Shown piece after piece: positions 1 to 5,916 of a stretch of 10,090 nucleotides of DNA. Origin of the DNA: JAEUIV01 sp033763795. GTDB lineage: Bacteria; Planctomycetota; Phycisphaerae; Phycisphaerales; UBA1924. The position numbers were made by a program, and so were the translations under genes. Where the stretch lies: the NCBI GenBank assembly GCA_033763795.1, contig JANRJV010000064.1:1-10090 (forward strand), read 5' to 3'. The notes under the pieces were generated by a model, which was not told the origin of the DNA, ran no database searches, and worked only from the letters and a program-made list of their open reading frames with translations. Within the stretch, counting starts at the first letter, position 1. The number at the start of each line of letters is the position of its first letter.

Positions 1-1
1 G

Positions 2-274
2 CTAGCGCCGGAGCAGCACGATCCACGCCGCCGCGTGCAGGGCGGCGGACGCCCAGGGGATGATGCGGAAGGCGAGCTTGCGCGTCTTGTGCCGGAAGAC
101 GTGCATTCCCGCGATGGCCCCGGCGAAGCCGCCGGCGAGAGCGAGCGTGAGCAGCGTTTTCTCGGGGGTGCGGCGGACGCCCAGGGCGGCGGCGCGCTTG
201 TCCACGCCGAAGAGAACGAAGGCGGCGATGGTCAGGAGGCCGTACAGCGCGAGGATGACGGGCGCGGGGCTCAC
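2..274 (-). CDS. DUF1294 family small membrane protein
   Basis: A 90-residue protein matching the DUF1294 family, small membrane proteins of unknown biochemical role. The family pattern is visible in order: VDKRAA at residues 24-29, RRTPE at 34-38, a Gly-rich hydrophobic stretch to about 57, and FRHKT at 60-64. Three hydrophobic segments (about 5-23, 40-58 and 69-88) indicate an inner-membrane protein. I chose the GTG at 274-272 because the domain begins only a few residues later and no ATG lies nearby. The frame stays open far upstream, but there it runs antisense to the amidohydrolase and has no recognisable domain. A TAGCAT hexamer 11 bases before the GTG could be its -10 element, implying a very short leader. 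It diverges from the amidohydrolase across 66 bases. The family call is firm; the exact start is less so. Confidence 0.85.
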   Translation of the reverse strand: MSPAPVILALYGLLTIAAFVLFGVDKRAAALGVRRTPEKTLLTLALAGGFAGAIAGMHVFRHKTRKLAFRIIPWASAALHAAAWIVLLRR

Positions 275-285
275 GGCGGGGGCCG

Positions 286-291
286 ATGCTA
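286..291 (-). promoter_or_regulatory. Possible -10 element of the DUF1294 gene
   Basis: TAGCAT on the minus strand fits the TANNNT form of a -10 hexamer and ends 11 bases before the GTG start. I see no convincing -35 box. A single hexamer in a short divergent gap is weak evidence; its interest comes from the similar placement at other genes in this window. Confidence 0.3.
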
Positions 292-325
292 CCGCCCGGC
301 TGGTGGTACCTTGCGCGGCAACATC

Positions 326-332
326 GAGGGAG
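326..332 (+). promoter_or_regulatory. Ribosome binding site of the amidohydrolase
   Basis: GAGGGAG lies 8 bases before the ATG at 341 and fixes that codon as the start, over the longer open frame that begins at 35. A TACCTT hexamer at 307-312 could be the -10 element, but no clear -35 box accompanies it. Confidence 0.65.
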
Positions 333-340
333 CCTCCCGC

Positions 341-1696
341 ATGATCCGTCTGCCCGCGCTCGTGTCCATTGTCTGCTTCACGGTGGCCGCCTTCCTGGCG
401 CACGCTCAGACGGGCGGCGAGCAGGCAGAACAACGCGAACCCGAGCGGTGGCAGGTGGTGCAGTGCGGCACGCTGCTGACGCGGGCCGACCGGCCGGCGC
501 GGTCGAACGCGTCGGTGATCGTCAGGAACGACCGGATCGTGGAGGTCCGCGAGGGCTTCGTCGGCGCGGAGCAGGCCGGTGCGCCGGCGGGGTCGGAGGT
601 GACGGTCGTCGATCTGCGTGGGATGCACGTGCTGCCCGGGCTCATCGATTGCCACGTGCATCTGACGTTCGAGACGTCGCCCGAAGGCCGGCTGCGCACC
701 GTAACGGATTCGGAGGCTGACGCGGCGATCAACGGTGTGGTGTACGCGCGCCGGACGGTCGAGGCGGGGTTCACGACGGTGCGCGACGTGGGGTCGCAGG
801 GCGACGCGTGCTTTGCGCTCCGCGATGCGATCAACGACGGGCGGCTGGTGGGGCCGCGGGTGCTGGCGAGCGGTCAGTCGATCACCCCCACGGGCGGCCA
901 CGCCGACCGGACGAACAGCTTCCGGCCCGATGTGTTCGGGATTCCGGGGCCGATCCAGGGCGTCGCCGACGGGGTCGAGGCCTGCCGCCAGGCTGTCCGG
1001 AACCAGGTCAAGCGCGGCGCCGACTGCATCAAGCTGACGGCAACGGGCGGCGTCCTGTCCAACATCGGCGCGGGCCTCGAGCAGCAGTTCTTCGATGACG
1101 AGCTGAAGGCGATCGTCGAGACCGCCCACCTCCTCAAGAAGAAGGTGGCGGCGCACGCGCACGGCGTGCACGGGGTCAACGCGGCGCTCCGCGCGGGAGT
1201 GGACTCGATCGAGCACGGGACGTTCCTCGACGATGAGTCGATCGCGCTCTTCAAGCAGACGGGCGCGTACTACGTGCCGACGATCACCGCCGGGAAGGCC
1301 GTCGAGACCTATTCCAAGATCCCCGGGTACTACATCGGGCCCGTGGTCGAGAAGGCCCGGACCGTGGGCCCGATGATCCAGAACGCCTTCGAGCGGGCGC
1401 ACAAGGCCGGGGTGAAGATCGCGTTCGGCACGGACGCGGGCGTCTTCCCGCACGGCGAGAACGCGCGCGAGTTCGTGTACATGACCGAGGCGGGCATGAG
1501 CCCGATCGACTGCATCAAGGCGGCGACGCTGAACGCGGCGGAGCTGCTGGATATCGCGGATGAGGTCGGCTCGATCGAGGCCGGCAAGTCCGCGGATCTT
1601 GTCGCGGTCGCGGCGGATCCGCTCAAGGACGTGAGCGAGCTGCAGCGCGTGCGGTTTGTCATGCGGGCGGGCGCGGTGGCGCGCGACGAGCGCTGA
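341..1696 (+). CDS. Secreted metal-dependent amidohydrolase (imidazolonepropionase/Xaa-Pro dipeptidase-like)
   Basis: A 451-residue amidohydrolase-superfamily enzyme (PF01979 type). Residues 1-22 form a signal peptide with a likely cut after AHA, so the enzyme probably acts in the periplasm or outside the cell. The metal-site residues are all visible: His105 and His107 in DCHVHL, Lys231 in CIKLTATGG (the carboxylated-lysine position), His272 within AHAH, His292 in IEHGT, and Asp365 in FGTDAG. This is the pattern of the binuclear dipeptidase subgroup annotated as imidazolonepropionase-like or Xaa-Pro dipeptidase, whose characterised members cleave dipeptides with varied C-terminal residues. 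The short beta-sandwich strands around residues 40-100 and 410-447 also fit. A strong ribosome site sets the start. No hut or peptide-uptake gene is adjacent, so the exported form suggests peptide scavenging rather than cytosolic histidine breakdown. The substrate cannot be read from sequence. Confidence 0.88.
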   Translation: MIRLPALVSIVCFTVAAFLAHAQTGGEQAEQREPERWQVVQCGTLLTRADRPARSNASVIVRNDRIVEVREGFVGAEQAGAPAGSEVTVVDLRGMHVLPGLIDCHVHLTFETSPEGRLRTVTDSEADAAINGVVYARRTVEAGFTTVRDVGSQGDACFALRDAINDGRLVGPRVLASGQSITPTGGHADRTNSFRPDVFGIPGPIQGVADGVEACRQAVRNQVKRGADCIKLTATGGVLSNIGAGLEQQFFDDELKAIVETAHLLKKKVAAHAHGVHGVNAALRAGVDSIEHGTFLDDESIALFKQTGAYYVPTITAGKAVETYSKIPGYYIGPVVEKARTVGPMIQNAFERAHKAGVKIAFGTDAGVFPHGENAREFVYMTEAGMSPIDCIKAATLNAAELLDIADEVGSIEAGKSADLVAVAADPLKDVSELQRVRFVMRAGAVARDER

Positions 1697-1823
1697 GGAT
1701 CCCGTCGCGGCTCGCCTGTTTGAGCGGTATCTGGGGCCGCGACGGCGGCTCGGAGCCGGGGGCGGCGCGCGTCGGGATGCCGCCCGATTCCGCTGGGCCG
1801 GCCGCCCGGCGGGCGCTTGGGGC

Positions 1824-1854
1824 TTGGCGCGGGGGGCGGGGCGGTGTTTACAAT
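1824..1854 (+). promoter_or_regulatory. Likely promoter of the RRM protein gene
   Basis: TACAAT at 1849-1854 matches five of six bases of the consensus -10 box and sits in the only AT-rich patch of an otherwise extremely GC-rich gap. TTGGCG at 1824-1829 is a partial -35 match with a long 19-base spacer. Transcription would start near 1861, giving a leader of about 125 bases. Confidence 0.5.
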
Positions 1855-1873
1855 ATTTGGGCGGTCCCGAGCC

Positions 1874-1914
1874 GGGCGGCGACGCCCACCTTGAGACGGG
1901 TCCGCGAAGGGACC
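1874..1914 (+). promoter_or_regulatory. Two consecutive hairpins in the RRM gene leader
   Basis: GGGCG at 1874-1878 pairs with CGCCC at 1883-1887 around a GCGA (GNRA-type) tetraloop. GGTCC at 1899-1903 then pairs with GGACC at 1910-1914 around a six-base loop. Both lie inside the predicted leader, well before the ribosome site at 1977-1980. Such structure could be a binding site for the RRM protein itself or a temperature-responsive element, but that is inference. GC-rich DNA forms short stems readily, so this needs comparison with related genomes. Confidence 0.4.
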
Positions 1915-1985
1915 GACGTGGAACATTTCCAGCCCGGGTTCTTCGCACGGTTCGGATCAGGTCTCGGGCGGCGATCGGAGCAGCA

Positions 1986-2336
1986 ATGAAGCTGTACGTC
2001 GGGAATCTTCCGTTCAGCGTGACTGACGCCGAGTTGCGGCAAATGTTCGAGGCGCACGGCGCAGTGGCGTCGGCGTCCGTCATCATGGACCGCGACACAG
2101 GGCGTTCGCGCGGCTTCGGGTTCGTCGAGATGGCGTCCGCGGAGGACGGCAACAAGGCGATCGCCCAGATGAACGGTCAGTCGATCGGCGGCCGTGCGCT
2201 CGTGGTGAACGAGGCCAAGCCCCGCGATGATCGCGGCGGCGGCGGTGGCGGCGGCCGCGGCGGCTGGGGGGGCGGCGGCGGTCGTGGCGGCAGCGGTCGC
2301 GGCGGCGGTGGTGGCGGCGGCGGGGGACGCTGGTAA
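1986..2336 (+). CDS. Single-RRM RNA-binding protein with Gly/Arg-rich tail
   Basis: A 116-residue protein with one RNA recognition motif (residues 1-78) and a low-complexity tail (about 82-116). The RRM shows RNP2 as LYVGNL at 3-8 and RNP1 as RGFGFVEM at 42-49, with the aromatic residues that stack on RNA (Tyr4, Phe44, Phe46). The tail is almost all Gly and Arg with two Trp, an RGG-like arrangement that adds non-specific RNA contacts in known proteins. Bacterial proteins of this form, best known as the cyanobacterial Rbp family, bind single-stranded RNA and some respond to cold. A role as a small RNA chaperone or post-transcriptional regulator is therefore likely but not shown here. The start is set by GGAG 5 bases upstream and by the domain edge. 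The gene has its own promoter and a structured leader, and converges with the transporter gene across 71 bases. Confidence 0.93.
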   Translation: MKLYVGNLPFSVTDAELRQMFEAHGAVASASVIMDRDTGRSRGFGFVEMASAEDGNKAIAQMNGQSIGGRALVVNEAKPRDDRGGGGGGGRGGWGGGGGRGGSGRGGGGGGGGGRW

Positions 2337-2407
2337 GCGACGCGGGGCGTGCGCACCAGCCTGGAAAGTCATTGCAAGTCGCGCGGCCGGCGCGGCGGCG
2401 TTATGGG

Positions 2408-3190
2408 CTAGGCCGCGGAAGCGGGGATCGGTGTGAGCCCGAACCAGCGGGCGAGGATCCAGCGCCCGAGATAGATCACGGGCGTCAGCACCACTGCGAT
2501 CACGAACTTAAGGATGTAGCCGGTCAGCGCGGTGGCGATGACGAATCGGAAAGAGGCGGCCTCGCCGCCCGTGAGTGCCTGCGCGACCTGGAAGAACAGG
2601 ATCGTGATCACGAAGCTGTCGACGAGCTGCGAGACGAGCGTGCTCCCGGTGGCGCGGAGCCAGACGAGCCTGCCGCCCGTGAGCCGCTTGAACGCGCCGA
2701 AGATCGCGATGTCGAGCAGCGAGCCCACGAGGAAGGCGCCGAGCGACGCGAGGTACATCAGCGCGGCGGCGCCGAAGACGTTCTCGAAGCTCGCGGCGGT
2801 GGCGGTTCCGGGGATCCCTTCGAGCGTGGGGACGCGCCTGGCGATCCAGATCAGCACGAAGGCGATCGCCCCCATGGCGAAGGCGATGTACGTGACGCGG
2901 CGCGTGGCCCGCTTGCCGTAGTACTCGTTGAGCAGGTCGGTGAGCAAGAAGGTGATGGGGAACGAGAGCATGCCGACGGTGTGCTCGACGGGGATGGTGA
3001 AGCCCGCGATGGGGAGGGTGAAGCTGAAGAGCTTGACTCCCAGGATGTTGGCGGCGAGCAGGGCTGTGACGAAGGCCGCGGTGAGCCAGACGTAGACGCG
3101 CTGGGGCACGGTCAGCGCGTGCGGCGAGTGGGGATCCGCGGGAGCGGAGGACGACGCGGACGCCGGGATCGTCGATGGGAATCCGTTCAC
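2408..3190 (-). CDS. Queuosine precursor transporter, YhhQ/VUT family membrane protein
   Basis: A 260-residue inner-membrane protein of the VUT/YhhQ family (PF02592), whose E. coli member imports the queuosine precursors preQ0/preQ1 used to modify tRNA wobble position 34. About six hydrophobic segments are visible (near residues 33-55, 70-86, 98-117, 140-167, 187-204 and 215-243). The family signatures are clear: ANILGVKLFSF at 47-57, FPITFLLTDLLNEYYGKRAT at 77-96 with the conserved Asp and Asn-Glu pair, and GSTLVSQLVDSF at 182-193. I placed the start at the GTG at 3190; another GTG at 3109 would give 233 residues, closer to a bare domain. Neither has a good ribosome site, but a -10-like TATACACT lies just before 3190. 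No queuosine synthesis genes are in the window. It diverges from the B12-GTPase gene. Confidence 0.9.
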   Translation of the reverse strand: MNGFPSTIPASASSSAPADPHSPHALTVPQRVYVWLTAAFVTALLAANILGVKLFSFTLPIAGFTIPVEHTVGMLSFPITFLLTDLLNEYYGKRATRRVTYIAFAMGAIAFVLIWIARRVPTLEGIPGTATAASFENVFGAAALMYLASLGAFLVGSLLDIAIFGAFKRLTGGRLVWLRATGSTLVSQLVDSFVITILFFQVAQALTGGEAASFRFVIATALTGYILKFVIAVVLTPVIYLGRWILARWFGLTPIPASAA

Positions 3191-3201
3191 GTGCGCTGGT
3201 G

Positions 3202-3209
3202 AGTGTATA
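3202..3209 (-). promoter_or_regulatory. Possible -10 element of the transporter gene
   Basis: TATACACT on the minus strand contains two overlapping -10-like hexamers, TATACA and TACACT. It ends 11 bases before the GTG start at 3190, which would leave a leader of only a few bases. The adjoining GTATAC at 3205-3210 is a palindrome, so it reads the same towards the divergent gene. There is no clear -35 box. Confidence 0.4.
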
Positions 3210-3301
3210 CGGCTGGTGAGCCGGGGCCGCCGGGCGCGCGTACCTGGGGCCGTGGATTCCCCGGCCGCGGGGCGGAACCGGGGAGCGGGGCGTGTGGCCG
3301 G

Positions 3302-3307
3302 TATCCT
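3302..3307 (+). promoter_or_regulatory. Possible -10 element of the B12-GTPase gene (leaderless start)
   Basis: TATCCT ends 7 bases before the ATG at 3315, the spacing expected when transcription begins at or next to the start codon. No ribosome site precedes that ATG. This competes with GTG at 3294, which has GGAG at 3282-3285 placed 8 bases upstream. Confidence 0.4.
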
Positions 3308-3314
3308 CTCGCTG

Positions 3315-4475
3315 ATGTCCCAGACGCTGCATGTCGCGACGACGGAGTTCGAGAAGATCGATCGGTGCGCGGGTTTGGACCACCGGCCGCGGGTGCTGCT
3401 GGGGAAGATGGGGCTCGACGGCCACGATCGGGGTGTGAAGGTCATCGCGCGGGCCCTGCGCGACAGCGGCGTGCACGTGATCTATTCGGGGTTGTGGCAG
3501 ACGCCGCGGAGCCTGGCGGTGTCGGCGCGCGACGAAGACTGCGATGTGCTCGCCGCATCGATGATGAGCAACTCCCACCTGGTGCTGGGTCCGCGGCTGC
3601 TGGAGGGGCTGCGCGACATGGGGCGGGGCGATCTGCCCGTTCACATGGGGGGCATCCTGCCGCAGAACGATGTGCCGGCGCTGCTGGCGTCGGGCATCAG
3701 GCGGTGCTTCACGACGGGCGTCGGCCTGCTGGACATCGTTGAAGCGGTGCGCTCGGAGGTGAAGCCGCTGGAGCAGCGCGTGCCGGGCGGCAACGCGACG
3801 GCCCAGCTGGCGCGCGACATCTCGCTGGCGCATCTCCGCCGACCGTTGCGGGGAGACGCTCGGCGGCGCCGGCCCCGGCGCGTGCTGGGCGTGACGGGCT
3901 CGCCCGGCGCGGGCAAGAGCACGCTGGTGGCGGCGCTGGTCGCCGAGCATGCGCGGCGTGCGGAAGAGAACCCCGAGCTGGGCCGCGTGGCGGTCGTCGC
4001 GTTCGATCCGATGTCGCCGATCACGGGCGGCGCGCTGCTGGGCGACCGGCTCCGCGTTGACTTCAACCGCCTCGAGGACCGCGTCTATTACCGCTCGCTG
4101 GCGATCAGCGGCGAGGACTATTCGACGCTGGACGACATCGTGCAGCTCATCGGCGGTGCGTGGGACGAGCCGGCGCGGCGGTACGACACGGTCCTCGTCG
4201 AGACGGTGGGGGCCGGGCAGAACGAGACGAAGATCAGGGAGCACGTGGACGCGACGGCGGTCGTGCTGGTCCCGGGGATGGGCGACGCCGTCCAGATGGA
4301 CAAGGCGGGGATCCTCGAGATCGCGGACGTGTTCGTGTGCAACAAGGCGGACCACCACGGCCAGAACGAGCTGATGCGCGATCTGAAGGAGATCGCCGGG
4401 CGCCGCCGCGTGATCGAGACAATTGCGACGCAGGGCAAGGGCATCGTCGAGCTCTTCGACGCGCTGATGGGGTGA
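3315..4475 (+). CDS. B12-binding domain fused to a MeaB/ArgK-type GTPase
   Basis: A 386-residue two-domain protein. Residues 25-148 resemble the C-terminal cobalamin-binding domain of methylmalonyl-CoA mutase, with DGHDRG at 35-40 (the DxHxxG motif; His37 would ligate cobalt), SMM at 82-84 where SxL is usual, and Gly112-Gly113. Residues 188-386 form a G3E-family GTPase of the MeaB/ArgK group: P-loop GSPGAGKST at 195-203, FDPMSPITGG at 230-239, ETVGAGQNE at 296-304, PGMGD at 320-324 and NKAD at 343-346. MeaB-type GTPases load and protect B12 in acyl-CoA mutases. No mutase catalytic barrel is present and the protein ends about 40 residues after NKAD, so the C-terminal dimerisation arm of MeaB is missing. 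IcmF also joins B12 and GTPase modules but adds the mutase barrel. It may partner a mutase subunit encoded elsewhere. GTG at 3294 is an alternative start. Confidence 0.88.
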   Translation: MSQTLHVATTEFEKIDRCAGLDHRPRVLLGKMGLDGHDRGVKVIARALRDSGVHVIYSGLWQTPRSLAVSARDEDCDVLAASMMSNSHLVLGPRLLEGLRDMGRGDLPVHMGGILPQNDVPALLASGIRRCFTTGVGLLDIVEAVRSEVKPLEQRVPGGNATAQLARDISLAHLRRPLRGDARRRRPRRVLGVTGSPGAGKSTLVAALVAEHARRAEENPELGRVAVVAFDPMSPITGGALLGDRLRVDFNRLEDRVYYRSLAISGEDYSTLDDIVQLIGGAWDEPARRYDTVLVETVGAGQNETKIREHVDATAVVLVPGMGDAVQMDKAGILEIADVFVCNKADHHGQNELMRDLKEIAGRRRVIETIATQGKGIVELFDALMG

Positions 4476-4509
4476 GAGGCTTGGCGTTGCGGGCGCGGGC
4501 CCGTCAAGG

Positions 4510-4544
4510 AAAAAGGCACGCCCGGGGGTCAGCCCTGGCGTGCC
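4510..4544 (-). terminator. Intrinsic terminator of the beta-barrel gene
   Basis: Read on the minus strand, GGCACGCC (4544-4537) pairs perfectly with GGCGTGCC (4522-4515). The stem continues past one mismatch into a GGG/CCC inner helix with a six-base loop, and is followed directly by TTTTT (4514-4510). It lies 70 bases after the stop codon at 4614. On the plus strand there is no U-run, so it should not act as an efficient intrinsic terminator for the convergent B12-GTPase gene. Confidence 0.85.
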
Positions 4545-4613
4545 GAGCGTGTCGCGCTGTCTGCTGCGTCTATCAGATGCGCTCAGCGCTGCGTCACAGG
4601 TGAGGGAGGGGGT

Positions 4614-5639
4614 TCACCAGGTGAGTTCGAGGTCGATGGTCACGCGGTTGTCGAAGATGTCGGCGTTGACGTTGGTGAAGGACTGTTCGTACGCTCCGCC
4701 GATCGACATGTGCGGGCTGAGCTTCCAGCGGGCGCCGAAGGAGCCCCAGACGACGGTCGAGCCGTCGACGTCCGTCGAGCCGAGGTTGGCGTAGTCGGCG
4801 CCGCCGACGTCCAGGGGGGTGCGTTCGCCGTCGCTGAGATAGTGCAGGCCGTGCACCTCGAAGATCGGGGCGAAGCCCTTGAGGACCTCGGGCCAGATCT
4901 CGTAGTCGAAGTGGACGTCCCACTGGAGGATGGAGTTGCCGTCGTCGTCGTCGGTGGGGATTCGGCCCGTGATGTTGGCCATGGTGTGGAATCGGCCGAA
5001 GCCCTTGGCGGCGCTGAGGAACGGGCTGAATTCGTTGACGTCGCCCTGCAGGATGCCCGAGTCGCCGTTGTTGAGCATCCAGCGGAAGCCGATGGAGCTG
5101 ACCAGGTCGGCCTCGCGGTCGACGTACCAGGCGTACTTGCCGCCCAGGGCGATGTCGTTCCACCCTGAGTCTTCGGGGAGGTTGTCGGCGTCGAGGGTGC
5201 TCCAGCCGTCCTTGGTCGCGATGAACGCGAGGCGCTCGGTCAGGGCGATGCGCGCCTGCATGGCGTAGACGGTGACGTCACCGCCGCCCAGCACGCTGTC
5301 CTCGGCGAAGCTGTGATGGATGAAGAGGAAGCGGACGCCCGTGTTGTTGAGTGGGGTCTCGAAGTAGAGGGGGTTGCCGATGGGGTTGTAGAGGTGCTCG
5401 AAGCCGCGGAGGCCGTTGATGAAGCCGTCCCAGCCGATGACGGGGTCGCTGTGAATCCGCTCGTTCCCGAGAAGGAAGGTGGCGGTGGGGGAGACGGATG
5501 AGCCGGCGGGGCTCGCTGCGGGAGCCGGGGCGGGCTGGGCGTCCTGAGCTATCAGGAGCGAGGGAGAGCCGAGATCGGTCTGAGCGGCCGCACCCGCGGC
5601 CAGGGCCAGCATCGGGATGAGTCCAAGGGCAACACGCAT
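4614..5639 (-). CDS. Secreted, probably outer-membrane beta-barrel protein of unknown function
   Basis: A 341-residue protein that I cannot assign to a named family. Residues 1-20 form a signal peptide with a likely cut near AAAQ. A low-complexity Ala/Pro/Ser linker (about 34-52) follows. From about 95 to the end, short alternating hydrophobic and polar strands rich in aromatic residues and Gly are separated by acidic turns, for example DDDDG at 230-234. The last stretch, RVTIDLELTW at 332-341, ends in an aromatic residue as the final strand of many outer-membrane barrels does. This points to a barrel or porin-like envelope protein; a lipid-free periplasmic beta protein is the alternative. 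The start is well supported by AGAAAGGA placed 8 bases upstream. It is a single-gene unit with its own promoter and terminator. Confidence 0.72.
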   Translation of the reverse strand: MRVALGLIPMLALAAGAAAQTDLGSPSLLIAQDAQPAPAPAASPAGSSVSPTATFLLGNERIHSDPVIGWDGFINGLRGFEHLYNPIGNPLYFETPLNNTGVRFLFIHHSFAEDSVLGGGDVTVYAMQARIALTERLAFIATKDGWSTLDADNLPEDSGWNDIALGGKYAWYVDREADLVSSIGFRWMLNNGDSGILQGDVNEFSPFLSAAKGFGRFHTMANITGRIPTDDDDGNSILQWDVHFDYEIWPEVLKGFAPIFEVHGLHYLSDGERTPLDVGGADYANLGSTDVDGSTVVWGSFGARWKLSPHMSIGGAYEQSFTNVNADIFDNRVTIDLELTW

Positions 5640-5647
5640 GGTCCACG

Positions 5648-5703
5648 TCCTTTCTGTATCAAGGAATCACGGACCAATTTATCGTCAATTTGCGGAGCGT
5701 CAA
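5648..5703 (-). promoter_or_regulatory. Promoter and ribosome site of the beta-barrel gene
   Basis: On the minus strand TTGACG at 5703-5698 is a good -35 box, followed after 16 bases by TAAATT at 5681-5676 as the -10 box. Transcription would begin near 5669. AGAAAGGA at 5655-5648 is a strong ribosome site 8 bases before the ATG. This is the clearest housekeeping-type promoter in the window. Confidence 0.6.
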
Positions 5704-5721
5704 CCCCCGATTATTCGGGGG
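5704..5721. repeat. Perfect inverted repeat abutting the -35 box
   Basis: CCCCCGA at 5704-5710 and TCGGGGG at 5715-5721 form a perfect 7-base-pair stem around TTAT. It ends exactly where the -35 box of the beta-barrel gene begins (5703). It could be an operator for a dimeric regulator. It could also be a terminator-like hairpin for read-through on the plus strand, where AATTT and later TTTT follow. The sequence does not decide between these. Confidence 0.5.
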
Positions 5722-5786
5722 AATTTGCAGGTTTTGAGCCGAAGGCGTCTCGGCGGAGGGCCCGCGGACTGGCCGGGAGCCGCGTT

Positions 5787-5810
5787 CCCCCCCCCAGGGG
5801 TCAGGGGGGG
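5787..5810. repeat. C-run/G-run pair able to form a hairpin
   Basis: Nine C residues at 5787-5795 are followed by AGGGGTCA and then seven G residues at 5804-5810, allowing a 7-base-pair stem. It lies 107 bases downstream of the YHS stop and might help end that transcript, but there is no U-tract. Long G and C runs are also prone to sequencing error. Confidence 0.35.
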
Positions 5811-5816
5811 ACACGG

Positions 5817-5861
5817 GCGCGAAGGAGCGGGGGAGAGGGAAGGGCGCGCGAAGGAGCGGGG
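5817..5861. repeat. 16-base direct repeat, two copies
   Basis: GCGCGAAGGAGCGGGG occurs identically at 5817-5832 and 5846-5861, offset by 29 bases, with a purine-rich spacer. It may be a small local duplication in non-coding DNA or paired binding sites; I see no further copy in the window. Confidence 0.5.
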
Positions 5862-5916
5862 CAGCGGCAGGCGGCGCGCACCCGCTCGGCACGAGATGAC
5901 CCTCTGGCGCCAGCCG

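Larger units (their letters stand above)
1697..1985 (+). other. Intergenic region and leader before the RRM gene
   Basis: This 289-base gap is very GC-rich up to about 1840 and shows no coding pattern or U-tract terminator for the upstream amidohydrolase. An abrupt AT-rich patch at 1847-1858 contains the likely promoter of the RRM gene. The remaining roughly 125 bases look like a leader with small hairpins and a ribosome site, GGAG at 1977-1980, 5 bases before the ATG. Confidence 0.55.
5640..5916 (-). other. Intergenic region between the YHS gene and the beta-barrel gene
   Basis: This 277-base gap has no recognisable gene. Going down the minus strand from the YHS stop, it holds a 16-base direct repeat, a C-run/G-run pair able to form a hairpin, a perfect 7-base-pair inverted repeat, and the promoter and ribosome site of the beta-barrel gene. 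The part near 5640-5760 is markedly more AT-rich than the rest. No U-tract terminator for the sigma/ZAS/YHS operon is apparent. Confidence 0.6.

Noticed and set aside
2..2155. A 717-codon open frame on the minus strand spanning the DUF1294, amidohydrolase and RRM regions
   Set aside because: Only the last 90 codons carry a known domain. The rest is antisense to two well-supported genes and has the Arg/Ala/Pro/His-rich composition of a GC-bias shadow.
2225..2333. The GGC/GGT-rich stretch at the end of the RRM gene as a DNA repeat element
   Set aside because: It is explained by the Gly/Arg-rich protein tail, which is normal for this protein type.
2337..2407. A GC-rich stem (CGCGC/GCGCG) between the convergent RRM and transporter genes as a terminator
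   Set aside because: The stem is only five base pairs in very GC-rich DNA and no U-tract follows on either strand.
3291..3317. GTG at 3294 as the start of the B12-GTPase
   Set aside because: It has GGAG 8 bases upstream, so it remains possible. I preferred ATG 3315 because a TATCCT element sits at leaderless spacing and the B12 domain begins well after both.
2508..4358. A 616-codon open frame on the minus strand across the transporter and B12-GTPase genes
   Set aside because: It overlaps two genes with clear motifs, and its product is Arg/His-rich with no domain; it is open because of high GC content.
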